59,372 bases of DNA, from the NCBI GenBank assembly GCA_027622555.1, contig JAQBYJ010000027.1:1-59372 (forward strand), in the 5' to 3' direction. This document shows positions 50,504-59,046 of this stretch, piece by piece (the first letter of the stretch is position 1; every line of letters begins with the position of its first letter). A program made the translations under genes and the position numbers. Under the pieces are notes generated by a model. That model ran no database searches. It saw only the letters and a program-made list of their open reading frames with translations, and had not been told where the DNA came from. The DNA is from Verrucomicrobiota bacterium. GTDB taxonomy: Bacteria > Verrucomicrobiota > Verrucomicrobiia > Opitutales > UBA2995.

Positions 50504-50748
50504 AGGAACCACATTGACACACCCGATTGCCTGGAGCCAATGAAAATGTGTACTGTTACCGAGGAGCCAATCTAAACCCGATAAATCTTCGGTTTTATTT
50601 TGCATACAGCCCAAGCATTACTCACTTTGAGCATCCACAAAACAGCGCAAAACCATTTACCCGATCATTGGTAATTCAGTTAGTTCTGAAAAGTGCGGTT
50701 AATGAAAGTAGATAGCCATTTTTTCAAACACTCACATTCAATTGAATC

Positions 50749-51198
50749 ATGAAAACCATAGTACTCATTTCTTTGCTCAATCTTACTTTGGCTTCACTTC
50801 TGGTAGCCGAAAAGACAAAGGCCATTCAAAAGCAGGAAAATCAGATCCATACGCTTATTGACCAGTACAGTCAGGCGCGAGAAACGAAGGACGGAGAACT
50901 GCTGAAAAACATTTTAGTCGACGACATTGATCAACTGGTATCCTCGGGCACATGGAGACGAGGCTTTGATGAAGCACTCGCTGGAATGATGCAAAGTTCA
51001 ACCAGCAGACCAGGAAGCAGAACGCTTACGATAGAACACATACGCTTTCTCGATAAGAAAAATGCTATCGCGGATGCAAGGTATGAAATAACAAACGAGG
51101 ACGGTAGTATGAGAAAAATGTGGAGCACATTTATCGTAAAGCTGGAAGACAAACACTGGAAAATAGCAGCTATCAGAAACATGCTGCCTGCTCAATAA
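50749..51198 (+). CDS. Secreted SnoaL/NTF2-like protein
   Basis: A 149-residue protein with a signal peptide (MKTIVLISLLNLTLASLLVA). The mature part has the helix-then-sheet layout of DUF4440/SnoaL-like folds: LIDQYSQARETKDGELLKNILVDDIDQL, IEHIRFLDKKNAIADARYEI and WSTFIVKLEDKHWKIAAIRNM. No catalytic residues are evident; such proteins are often small-molecule binders. It lies 21 bases upstream of asnB. Confidence 0.65.
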   Translation: MKTIVLISLLNLTLASLLVAEKTKAIQKQENQIHTLIDQYSQARETKDGELLKNILVDDIDQLVSSGTWRRGFDEALAGMMQSSTSRPGSRTLTIEHIRFLDKKNAIADARYEITNEDGSMRKMWSTFIVKLEDKHWKIAAIRNMLPAQ

Positions 51199-51219
51199 GG
51201 GTTAGACTATTAACGAATC

Positions 51220-53121
51220 ATGTGCGGCGTTGTTGGATATTGGAATAAGAACGGAGAAGAAGCAGACGAAAATATTCTCAAAAAAATGTCGCACCGGCTC
51301 ACCCATCGTGGGCCAGATGATAGTGGAACCTTCAAAAAGGGTTCTCTCGGCCTAGGTCATACGCGTTTGACTATTCTCGATTTGTCAAAGAACGGACATC
51401 AACCATTTGTGACGAGCGATGGTAATGCCGTCCTCTCTTATAACGGTGAAATCTACAATTTCCGTGAACTGAGACATCAGCTTAAAAAAGAGAACGTCAC
51501 TTTTAAGAGCACCACAGACACCGAGGTCCTGCTATATGCACTGTACCATTGGGGACCTGAAAAAGCGGTTCTAAAACTGGATGGGATGTTTGCTTTTGCC
51601 TATTTTGATTTCAGGGATAATAGCCTCTGGTTGGTCAGAGACAGAGCAGGAATAAAGTCACTCTATTGGGTCGAAAAAGGAAATTTAAATGTATTCGCAT
51701 CGGAGATGAAGGCTCTTTTCGATCATCCAGAAATTGTCTGCCGACCAGATATGCATGCATTATCAACTCAGGTACTGATGGGACGGCTCGATGGTGATTG
51801 GACGCCTTTTGAAAATATTAAGTCCGTACTCCCCGGAACTATAATTAAAATTACCCGGAGTCAAAATCGCGTCATCACCTACTTCGATATACTCCGAGAT
51901 GTAAACGTCGACCGAATCCTGGACTCTGCCAGTACTCCGTTTGAAGATAAGCTACGTTCGTTCGAACAAATATTTGAGCAGAGTGTTCAGAGTCATCTCG
52001 TTTCCGACGCACCTCTGGCAACCATGTGTAGCGGTGGATTGGATTCAAGTTTGATAGCAGCTATTGGAAAGGAGTTGAAACCCGACATGGAAGGCTATGT
52101 TGCCGATGTGGAAAACGCCCCTTTCCCGGAGGTTCAAAGAGCCGAGACCGTTTGCAAGCATATCGGTATGCATTTGAACAAGATTAAGGTTAGCCAGGAA
52201 ACTTTCCTGCGATCCTGGCCTAAAGCTGTCTACCACAATGATCAGCCCAATTATTATCCACAGAATATTATCTACAAATCTGTCTGTAGCGCGGCTCATA
52301 AAGATGGATTCAAAGTTTTACTTGCTGGAGATGGGTCTGATGAACTTTTTGGAGGTTATGATTGGCATGTATCAGCCTACCACATGTGGAAAAAACGACG
52401 AATACATTCTAAGTTTATTCCGAATAACCGATTGTTTAAAAAACTCGGCGATTATCTCCGTCTACTAGCTCCGATCGACCTTGCCCTATTAGCCGAAAAA
52501 CCATTCACACCTTTGTCCAGAACGAACATTAAAGAGAGCTTCAGCTCACAAGCCAGGATGTCTGTAATCGACGGACTCCAGAGAAGTGTACGAGCTGAGA
52601 ATCTGTTTAAGAAACTCGAAAAAGTCGCGCCCGTAGAGGACAGGGCATTCTTGGCGAGAGGCTTGGATGACTTTTACATCCACCTCAGAACATTACTTCG
52701 TTCAAATGATAAAATGGCAATGTCGGTTTCCGTCGAAGCAAGGGTACCCTTTTTATCAAACCAATTAATCGATTTTGCGTTTCATCTAAATCCTCAGTCG
52801 AAATTTAATCAAAACAAGACAAAGTATATCGTTAAAAAGGCTGCTGAAAAAAAGCTCCCTCATGCGATCGTCCATGCCAAAAAAGTAGGGTTTGGATTTT
52901 CGGCTGCCATGTGGGGAAAAGGTGTTGATTTCTTGCGCGGAGGGATGGTCCCGGAACTGTTTAAGTGGGGAGAAAAAGAAGCAGAAAACATTTATGAAGA
53001 TCTGAGATCAGACAGAAGTATTATTTTTTCATTACTAAGCATAGAGCTGTGGGCTCAATTATTCCTAAACCATCAATCCCCAGAAGACCTGTCAGAAATT
53101 CTCCTTGCGAAACTCCGGTGA
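51220..53121 (+). CDS. asnB: Asparagine synthase (glutamine-hydrolysing)
   Basis: A 633-residue protein. Cys2 of MCGVVGYW is the glutaminase nucleophile (class II amidotransferase), with HRGPDDSG and LSYNGEIYN completing the glutamine site. CSGGLDSSLIA (about residues 270-280) is the ATP-pyrophosphatase loop, and DGSDELFGGYDWH and SVEARVPFLSNQLIDFAF match the synthase domain. It makes asparagine from aspartate, or may amidate another substrate; AsnB paralogues are often linked with surface polysaccharide loci. Confidence 0.88.
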   Translation: MCGVVGYWNKNGEEADENILKKMSHRLTHRGPDDSGTFKKGSLGLGHTRLTILDLSKNGHQPFVTSDGNAVLSYNGEIYNFRELRHQLKKENVTFKSTTDTEVLLYALYHWGPEKAVLKLDGMFAFAYFDFRDNSLWLVRDRAGIKSLYWVEKGNLNVFASEMKALFDHPEIVCRPDMHALSTQVLMGRLDGDWTPFENIKSVLPGTIIKITRSQNRVITYFDILRDVNVDRILDSASTPFEDKLRSFEQIFEQSVQSHLVSDAPLATMCSGGLDSSLIAAIGKELKPDMEGYVADVENAPFPEVQRAETVCKHIGMHLNKIKVSQETFLRSWPKAVYHNDQPNYYPQNIIYKSVCSAAHKDGFKVLLAGDGSDELFGGYDWHVSAYHMWKKRRIHSKFIPNNRLFKKLGDYLRLLAPIDLALLAEKPFTPLSRTNIKESFSSQARMSVIDGLQRSVRAENLFKKLEKVAPVEDRAFLARGLDDFYIHLRTLLRSNDKMAMSVSVEARVPFLSNQLIDFAFHLNPQSKFNQNKTKYIVKKAAEKKLPHAIVHAKKVGFGFSAAMWGKGVDFLRGGMVPELFKWGEKEAENIYEDLRSDRSIIFSLLSIELWAQLFLNHQSPEDLSEILLAKLR

Positions 53122-53205
53122 GAAGTGGAACTGTTCCTGGCATTACAAATCCACGTTTTGATTTTTAATTCAGTAAAATAAAGAAGTTCACAAAGTAACA
53201 ATCCG

Positions 53206-53937
53206 ATGCCCACACCATCCGCCCCAATCCTTTCAGAAGAAACACGTCGCCGACTTCTTTCTGCAAGTACTCCCACCATAGCAACCCTGCTGTATAAACA
53301 CGGTTTTAAGAACGCCTATATCCAAGGTGTCTCCTGTCTTAATACAAAAGCGACAAAACTCGTGGGACCAGCCTTTACGCTGCGCTATATAGCCGCTCGC
53401 GAAGATACTGATCAACTGAGTGCATTTCGCGAACCTGATCACCCTCAACGTGTCGCAGTTGAGACCTGTCCAGAAGGGCATGTTCTCATAATGGATTGCC
53501 GACAAGATGCATCGGCCGCATCAGCTGGTTCGATACTACTCACCCGTCTGGAAGTCCGAGGTGCTGCCGGATGCGTTAGCGATGGAGGGATACGCGATGC
53601 CTATGGGGCATCTCAGCTACAGATGCCCGTTTATGCAGCCAAACCTTCTGCGCCAACTAATCTCACTAAACACCACGCCGTAGACTTGAACGTACCAATC
53701 AGTTGCGGAGGTGTTCCCGTTTACCCGGGGGACGTTCTCGTTGGAGACACAGATGGGGTCATGGTAATTCCCCACCATTTCGTAGACCAGATTGCTGCCG
53801 AGGCGGAACCCATGGAAGAATTTGAGGAGTTTGTGTTGGAAGAAGTCCGTCGAGGCGTTCCCATAATTGGACTGTATCCTGCCACCGATCCAGATACACT
53901 CAAACGATTCGAGGCCTGGAAAACTGGCCGCAGTTAG
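53206..53937 (+). CDS. RraA-family protein (HMG/CHA aldolase-like)
   Basis: A 243-residue protein of the RraA/demethylmenaquinone-methyltransferase-like fold. VGPAFTLRYIAAREDTD, GSILLTRLEVRGAAGCVSDGGIRDAYG and VYPGDVLVGDTDGVMVIPHHFVDQIA carry the conserved Arg/Asp metal site of 4-hydroxy-4-methyl-2-oxoglutarate aldolases. It may act as an aldolase or oxaloacetate decarboxylase. The RNase-regulating role named for E. coli RraA is less likely here. An HMG aldolase would fit aromatic or lactone catabolism but lies far from the pca block. Confidence 0.75.
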   Translation: MPTPSAPILSEETRRRLLSASTPTIATLLYKHGFKNAYIQGVSCLNTKATKLVGPAFTLRYIAAREDTDQLSAFREPDHPQRVAVETCPEGHVLIMDCRQDASAASAGSILLTRLEVRGAAGCVSDGGIRDAYGASQLQMPVYAAKPSAPTNLTKHHAVDLNVPISCGGVPVYPGDVLVGDTDGVMVIPHHFVDQIAAEAEPMEEFEEFVLEEVRRGVPIIGLYPATDPDTLKRFEAWKTGRS

Positions 53938-54081
53938 CGGTTCAATTTTACCGGGGACAGCCAATCAATAAGGTGTTATTTATTTACATCATTCCTCCAC
54001 CCTCGTTACAAATTTTGAAACTCCAATACATCCCCGTTTTCAATCACCACATCCAAAACTCCATAATTAGAAAGAAACACA

Positions 54082-54413
54082 ATGGCTGAATTCCGGAAAG
54101 ACTATCCTGTATCGTGGGAAGAGCTACACCGCGATGCCCGTGCACTGGCCTGGCGTTTGATGAATCAAAAATGGGAAGGCGTAATCGCAATAACCTGAGG
54201 AGGATTAATCCCGGCCGCCATTGTGGCACGAGAACTTGAACTACGTTTGGTCGAAACCATTTGCGTCGCCAGTTACGACCATCAAACACAGGGAGAAGCG
54301 AAAGTAATCAAGGGTCTCGATATCGATAGCAAAGGCTGGCTTGTCATCGACGACCTTGTGGACACAGGGCAGACGGCGAAAGCGGTTCGTAAAATGCTAC
54401 CCGATACCCAAGC
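54082..54413 (+). pseudogene. gpt: Xanthine/guanine phosphoribosyltransferase remnant
   Basis: From the ATG at 54082 the frame reads like Gpt (FRKDYPVSWEELHRDARALAWRLM, then VIAIT), hits TGA at 54196-54198 in place of the arginine of ITRGG, and continues in frame as GGLIPAAIVARELELRLVETICVASYD and VIDDLVDTGQTAKAVRKMLPD, including the PRPP loop. A single C-to-T change (CGA to TGA) explains the stop. The last third of Gpt is missing; the frame passes directly into an SGNH-hydrolase-like sequence. The gene is therefore broken twice: by a nonsense codon and by a truncating fusion. Confidence 0.75.
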
Positions 54414-55464
54414 CCTACATTGGGTCTGCCACAACAATCTGGGACTGCGACAACATCGGAACTTCTCCGAAAAAGAGTTGGAAGCTTCAACGACCCTTGC
54501 TTTTTCCGGAGACTCTTTCACTGAAAATCTGAGAATTCCTGCCGTCTATTCTTTCACTGAACCCCTCGACTATCTCCTAAATATTAAATCCAACAGTCCC
54601 TATACTACTCTAAACTATGGGGTCGATGGTTACGGAACGGATCAGTCGTATATCTACTATCAAGAAGCAGCTGCAAAAACCCGGCTAGACCATGTCTTCT
54701 ACCTTTTTACGGCCAACGACTTTCGTAACATCTTTGAAAACAAACTCTTTACTCTGGAAGACAAAAAACAGCTTAAGCAAAATCCGCCTCAGGAAAGCTC
54801 ATGGATCATTCGTTTTATCTCAAAGCTTCACCTTACTTATTTGGCAATAGAGACTGTCGATCATTTTTTCTATAATTCGACCGACCTCAATAAACGGATA
54901 CACCTCCAGACATTTATTAATCATAGCAAGACTTACCACTCAGAAGAGGCGGATGCAATTGAAGCAGCTTTGAGAGCGAATTCAGAATCAGCTCAATTGC
55001 AAAAAAAATATCGCCCTGTTCAACAGTATCCTAAAACGCCGGAAGATCGATGTCCAAAAAGCTGGTGGAGAATTTCACATAATCATTTTACCGCGTACAA
55101 TAGAAGACAATGCATCAGAGTTAACCGATTTAGGTACCAACAATGTCATCAACCTGTACGAGCGCTTCGCCACCAAAATGGCGGACAACAACTATGCGAA
55201 ATTCATTTTTGAGGAGGATCCTCATTGGAATGAAACCGGGAATGCCTGGGCAGCCCGCGAGATCTTCGAATATCTGAACGAGTATACGAATCATCAATCA
55301 TCCATGAGTCAGGTGAACTGCGAGCAAGGACTTTACCATTATTACAGGCCTTGGGTTCGTCACTGACATTATCTGAATGGAAATCGGCAGATCTTCGACA
55401 AACGGCGATACCCGAAACCATCCTTCAAAAATATTCTTCTATTGAAATCGCCCTTGAAGAGTAA
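54414..55464 (+). pseudogene. SGNH-hydrolase-like gene remnant fused to gpt
   Basis: Following the gpt part the frame shows a partial SGNH hydrolase: NNLGLRQHRNF, then block I as FSGDSFTENLRIPAVYSF, the NYGVDGYGTDQSYIYY block and VFYLFTANDFRNI. A run of eight A's at 55001-55008 shifts the frame; with seven A's it continues as IALFNSILKRRK, AGGEFHIIILP and the DPHWNETGNAWAAREIFEYL block with the catalytic Asp and His. Another shift near 55295-55310 leads to a tail (LPLLQALGSSLTLSEW) that ends with TAA at 55462-55464. The 5' portion of this gene was lost in the fusion. Family identity is by motif only. Confidence 0.65.
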
Positions 55465-55724
55465 GCGTCCAATCGACAGGACAACCATCCAAAGCCGAAA
55501 TTTTTGAAAAAGAAAATTGACGCTTCCATTTTCCAAAAACGTTACAACGGCCCCACGTTTTCAGTACCACCATTAAACCCTGCGATAAGACGGTTTAGGA
55601 CGATCATAGTCTTATTCCCTGCAAGTAATCCTTGTATCCATGAGCCGTTGGCTGAAAATTAAATGAACTATTTCTTGTCTATGTGTAAGAAAACCTTCGT
55701 TCCAACTCACAAGTGGGGTTAAGA
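55465..55724. other. Intergenic region before the sigma factor gene
   Basis: No coding frame, repeat or terminator was recognised. It presumably contains the promoter of the ECF sigma operon, which in many ECF systems is autoregulated, but no box can be assigned from one copy. Confidence 0.4.
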
Positions 55725-56249
55725 ATGATTCAAAAGATGAAGGAAACGGACCAGCAACAACTATTCGATGAATGGCTGAGAGATTATCGAGGGCTGTTTT
55801 TCAAAGTAGTGCGAGCCTATGCCTTCAATTCACACGACCAGGAGGATTTGTTTCAGGAAATCACCACTCAAGTTTGGAATTCAGTTCCAAAATACCGCGG
55901 TGAATCCAAGGCATCCACCTGGATCTACCGGGTAGCACTCTACTCTGCAATCGCTTGGTCGAAAAAAGAACGGAAACACCGGGACCATCATCAAGTAATG
56001 GGAGAACAAGAGCATACCTTGAAGGAAGTTTCTGTGGTTAGAAATCAACGACTCGACTGGCTGTATGAGCAAATAAGTCAGCTGGATGAGATCGACCGTT
56101 CCCTGACCCTGATGATGCTGGACGGGTACAGTTATAAGGAGATCTCATCCACTTTGGGGATAAGCGAAAGCAACGTAGGTGTGAAATTGAATCGTATCAA
56201 AAAAAGTTTAACTGAAAAATCGAACGAGGAAACCAACCATGGAATTTGA
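55725..56249 (+). CDS. ECF-type RNA polymerase sigma factor
   Basis: A 174-residue protein; the ATG at 55725 follows a GGGG-rich sequence, while GTG at 55713 and ATG at 55737 are alternatives. Region 2 reads RAYAFNSHDQEDLFQEITTQVWNSVPKYRGESKASTWIYRVALYSAI and region 4 RSLTLMMLDGYSYKEISSTLGISESNVGVKLNRIKKSL, typical of ECF sigma factors. The 3' end overlaps the next gene by 11 bases, so the two are translationally coupled, as ECF factors and their membrane partners usually are. Confidence 0.88.
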   Translation: MIQKMKETDQQQLFDEWLRDYRGLFFKVVRAYAFNSHDQEDLFQEITTQVWNSVPKYRGESKASTWIYRVALYSAIAWSKKERKHRDHHQVMGEQEHTLKEVSVVRNQRLDWLYEQISQLDEIDRSLTLMMLDGYSYKEISSTLGISESNVGVKLNRIKKSLTEKSNEETNHGI

Positions 56250-56886
56250 AGATATGAAAATAATCTGGGACTCACAGAACGAAGCACCTCTTTACGCCCT
56301 AAACGAGGAAGGACTGCATAACATCCTCAGGACCAAAACCCGTAAGTTCAAACGTGTGATCTGGTGGCAAGAATGGTTATCGTACGGCAGCACCCTTTTC
56401 GTATTAGCTGTAATCGTATTTTTTCTTACCTTCGGTTTCCTTTCACACCTTGGACTAGTCAACGAAATACCCAATGTTGGATTATGGGATGCATTAGCCC
56501 TTCTGTGTGCCGCTGCCTGTTGGGTGAAGTTTGCATTTAACATTTACTCCGGAAAGAAACAGCAGCTTGAACGAGAACAAAAATATTCAAGCAGCCTTTT
56601 GGACGATCTGGACCGCGATATTGATCAGGCCAACTATCAGATCGATAAGCGAAAACATATGATAAAAGTGTTTATGCCACCCTACGTAGGAGCCTTACTC
56701 TTCTTGCTCGTTATGTTCAGAGTAAGCGGTGATTCAGAATGGCTTATCGTGCCTGCTATCGGAGTAATGATCGTGGCAATGGCCTTCGAAATCTGGACAC
56801 AGAAACGTTTAATCAGACGCAAGATTCAACCGCACAAGCAGGAATTGGAAATCCTTCGCAACAAGCTGACAAATCCGGAGAATTAA
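56239..56886 (+). CDS. Membrane protein, candidate partner of the ECF sigma factor
   Basis: A 215-residue protein with a 50-residue cytoplasmic N-terminus (MKIIWDSQNEAPLYALNEEGL), four predicted helices in two pairs (about 53-72, 84-99, 147-164, 167-184) and a charged central segment (QQLEREQKYSSSLLDDLDRDIDQ) that may be coiled coil. No zinc anti-sigma HxxxCxxC motif is present, so it is not a standard ZAS anti-sigma factor. Its position and the 11-base overlap make a sigma-controlling role likely but unproven. Confidence 0.6.
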   Translation: MEFEDMKIIWDSQNEAPLYALNEEGLHNILRTKTRKFKRVIWWQEWLSYGSTLFVLAVIVFFLTFGFLSHLGLVNEIPNVGLWDALALLCAAACWVKFAFNIYSGKKQQLEREQKYSSSLLDDLDRDIDQANYQIDKRKHMIKVFMPPYVGALLFLLVMFRVSGDSEWLIVPAIGVMIVAMAFEIWTQKRLIRRKIQPHKQELEILRNKLTNPEN

Positions 56887-57064
56887 GAACTGGGCGAGTT
56901 GTTTATAGATCTCAGAATTAGTTCACAGATCGCTTCTTCTGCCCGGTGCTTAAGCTTGAAAAAAGAGAGGAGCAGGTGCTGAACTTTGCAGAAAGTGAAA
57001 AGTCAGTCATCCAAATTTACGACTTGTTCAAGTCCTCAAACTAGCACGTAATAACCCCATCGAT

Positions 57065-57919
57065 ATGAAAAAACATACTTCTACCCTATTCGTCTCAGCG
57101 ATTTCCTTGATCACAGTTCTAGTCCTTGCTGCCGCTCCTTTGCAGGCTCAGAAAAAGGAGGTTAAACCTCTAAAAGTTCTTTTGATTACGGGCGGATGCT
57201 GCCACGCCTATGCCACCCAGCAACACATCCTCAAAAAGGGCATCGAAGCCCGTGCCCATGCGATTGTAGATCAGGTTCACACCGACGATTCAACCAACAC
57301 CCCTCCGTTAGCCATCTACGGAAATCCAAACTATGCCAAGGGTTACGATGTGGTTATTCATGACGAGTGCGCTGCGGGAATGAACGATGTGGCTACCTTG
57401 AAAAATATCCTCGCTCCCCATCAAAATGGTATTCCCGGAGTAAATCTCCATTGCGCGATGCACAGTTACCGTGTTGGAGACCATAAAGTCCCGTCAACAG
57501 CTGGAACGGATGACAGTCTCTGGTTCGATTACCTGGGTATTCAATCCAGCGGACATGGCCCGAAAGAACCAATCATCATCGATTTCACAAACTCAAAAAA
57601 TGTGATCACCAAGGACATGAGTGGTTGGGCAACCGGGCCTGAGGAGCTTTACAACAATGTGCAAGTTTTCCCCAACGCCAAAGGACTGGCAACCGGATCC
57701 CAACATCAGCCAGAACGTAAGCTTAAAAACGGAACAGTGACCTCTGCCCAGGACACTGAAGCAGTCGTCGTATGGACGAACGACTATAACGGTACCCGCG
57801 TATTTAGTACCACCATCGGCCATTACGACGAGACCGTTGCGGACGATCGCTATCTGGACCTCGTTACCCGTGGCCTCCTCTGGTCCTGTAAAAAGCTCAA
57901 CAAGAGTTATTTGAAATAA
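57065..57919 (+). CDS. Secreted ThuA-like protein
   Basis: A 284-residue protein with signal peptide (LITVLVLAAAPLQA). It has the glutamine-amidotransferase-like ThuA fold: LKVLLITGGCCHAYATQQHILKKGI, GYDVVIHDECAAGMND, GVNLHCAMHSYRVGD and FSTTIGHYDETVADDRYLDLVTRGLLWS. No amidotransferase triad is preserved in standard form. ThuA proteins are linked to disaccharide use, but function in PVC bacteria is mostly unknown. It stands alone between the sigma operon and a repeat-rich stretch. Confidence 0.8.
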   Translation: MKKHTSTLFVSAISLITVLVLAAAPLQAQKKEVKPLKVLLITGGCCHAYATQQHILKKGIEARAHAIVDQVHTDDSTNTPPLAIYGNPNYAKGYDVVIHDECAAGMNDVATLKNILAPHQNGIPGVNLHCAMHSYRVGDHKVPSTAGTDDSLWFDYLGIQSSGHGPKEPIIIDFTNSKNVITKDMSGWATGPEELYNNVQVFPNAKGLATGSQHQPERKLKNGTVTSAQDTEAVVVWTNDYNGTRVFSTTIGHYDETVADDRYLDLVTRGLLWSCKKLNKSYLK

Positions 57920-58072
57920 AATACCTCTTTGAGAGTTCGAGTCCTATCTGTGTTTTTTAGGTGCGGTATACAGAACGCATAACCACTTCTGGTTAAATAA
58001 ATTTCCGCGAGCTTGATTCATACAAACGAATAAAATGTACAAGCTGCCCGTCCTGAGCTTGTCGAAGTGGAA

Positions 58073-58137
58073 TTAGCTGCGATTCGAATCTAAAAATGCC
58101 AAGCTGGGGCTTGGCGTTCCCAAGGAATCGCAGCTAA
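58073..58137. repeat. Nested inverted repeat in the repeat-rich spacer
   Basis: TTAGCTGCGATTC (58073-58085) is a perfect inverse of GAATCGCAGCTAA (58125-58137). Inside lies a second hairpin, GCCAAGC-TGGG-GCTTGGC (58098-58115). Just upstream is CCTGAGCTTGTCGAAG, a phrase common in bacterial dispersed repeats. It lies downstream of the ThuA gene and could also act as a transcription barrier, although no T-run follows. Confidence 0.65.
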
Positions 58138-58183
58138 AGCAGCTCCTACCTGTTACCGTTTTCCACACACAAAGAATCAAACC

Positions 58184-58400
58184 CTATTCCGCAAGAAACG
58201 AAAGAATATCGGCCAGATCCTGAGCGGACAAGCCGAGTGCACCATCTGGAGGCATGATGGATAGGTCGAGCTTACTACGACTTCGGATGTTGCTTTTGGG
58301 AATTGAGTGCTGCTGACCAGCGATATCTTTCAGGATTAAAGTTTCACCCTCCCCTACTACGAATCCGGACAGCGTTAGCCCATCGTTGCCTGCTTAACAA
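58184..58400 (-). pseudogene. C-terminal remnant of a PVC haem-binding dehydrogenase
   Basis: On the minus strand the frame ending in TAG at 58186-58184 reads LTLSGFVVGEGETLILKD, then IAGQQHSIPKSNIRSRSKLDLSIMPP and LGLSAQDLADILSFLAE. This is the end of the PVC 'putative haem-binding' module found at the C-terminus of large membrane-bound dehydrogenases: the beta-domain followed by the cytochrome helix with its MPP methionine. A stop codon in frame lies upstream near 58400, and repeats follow, so only about 70 codons survive. Confidence 0.6.
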
Positions 58401-58508
58401 TAATCTATCTCGTAAATTTCGATATCCGATTTTCCCATCTAAAACAAAGTTGAACTTGTTATTCACCGATGCCTGCGTCGGGGTCGGTGACTGAAGGGAA
58501 AGTTTGAA

Positions 58509-58590
58509 ATCGCGGAGATCGCCAGCAAGCTGGCTCCTACATTTTGACACGCGAAAGTAGCTGTAGGAGTGACCTTGGTCGCGAATCGAA
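58509..58590. repeat. Type-B hairpin repeats (paired TGTAGGAG elements)
   Basis: GCCAGCAAGCTGGC (58521-58534) is followed by CTCCTACA. TGTAGGAG (58562-58569) with GACCTTGGTC and GCGAATCG follows in inverted orientation. The same TGTAGGAG-plus-hairpin type occurs at 7745-7767. These resemble dispersed REP-like elements, here as a facing pair. Confidence 0.65.
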
Positions 58591-58649
58591 TACCAACGAT
58601 GTTTGCTGGATTCTTGAGAGCAAAAGAGAAAAGAGCTTGTTCTTGTATT

Positions 58650-59027
58650 TCAGATACCCCGATCCTTGAGTCGGGGAGTTTCATTGAGGGAATCCGGCTT
58701 GTCTGAATTCCGTGAAGTGGCTTGCTCAACCTTCCTCGGAATCTTGATCCTAATTGGATTCTTAAACGAATGCTTGCTACCACTAAACTCAACCATCCCG
58801 TCTCTAAGAGCATTTTTAATTTCTTTGGATGCAGTCCGGCCCAAGATCAACTTGAAGGCAAAAAGTATAAAAATCGAAATCCCTCCTAAGTGCAGTATGA
58901 TCTCTTGCTTAGAGAAGTATCCAACCAATGCTAATCCTAAGGATCCGTACAAAATCAAAGTGTAGATTGTTCTGTATTCATATGTTACCGTGTGCTCAGT
59001 CGCTTCTATGATTTTGTAAGGATTCAT
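58650..59027 (-). CDS. Small membrane protein of unknown function
   Basis: A 125-residue protein with two hydrophobic helices (about residues 21-38 and 44-63: IYTLILYGSLGLALVGYF, IILHLGGISIFILFAFKLIL), a short N-terminal segment and a basic C-terminal tail (HSFKNPIRIKIPRK). No family is recognised. The end of the reading frame runs towards the repeat region, so the C-terminus may be partly non-native. It lies 19 bases downstream of the sulfatase fragment on the same strand. Confidence 0.45.
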   Translation of the reverse strand: MNPYKIIEATEHTVTYEYRTIYTLILYGSLGLALVGYFSKQEIILHLGGISIFILFAFKLILGRTASKEIKNALRDGMVEFSGSKHSFKNPIRIKIPRKVEQATSRNSDKPDSLNETPRLKDRGI

Positions 59028-59046
59028 ATATTTCGTAGATCAGGTT

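Noticed and set aside
53206-53937. RraA as regulator of RNase E
   Set aside because: The family is mostly metal-dependent aldolases; the retained Arg/Asp site and length (243 residues, longer than E. coli RraA) favour an aldolase-like role.
54196-54198. TGA as a recoded (selenocysteine or pyrrolysine-like) codon in gpt
   Set aside because: The position is normally arginine, CGA to TGA is a simple mutation, no stem-loop of SECIS type is obvious downstream, and the gene is damaged elsewhere.
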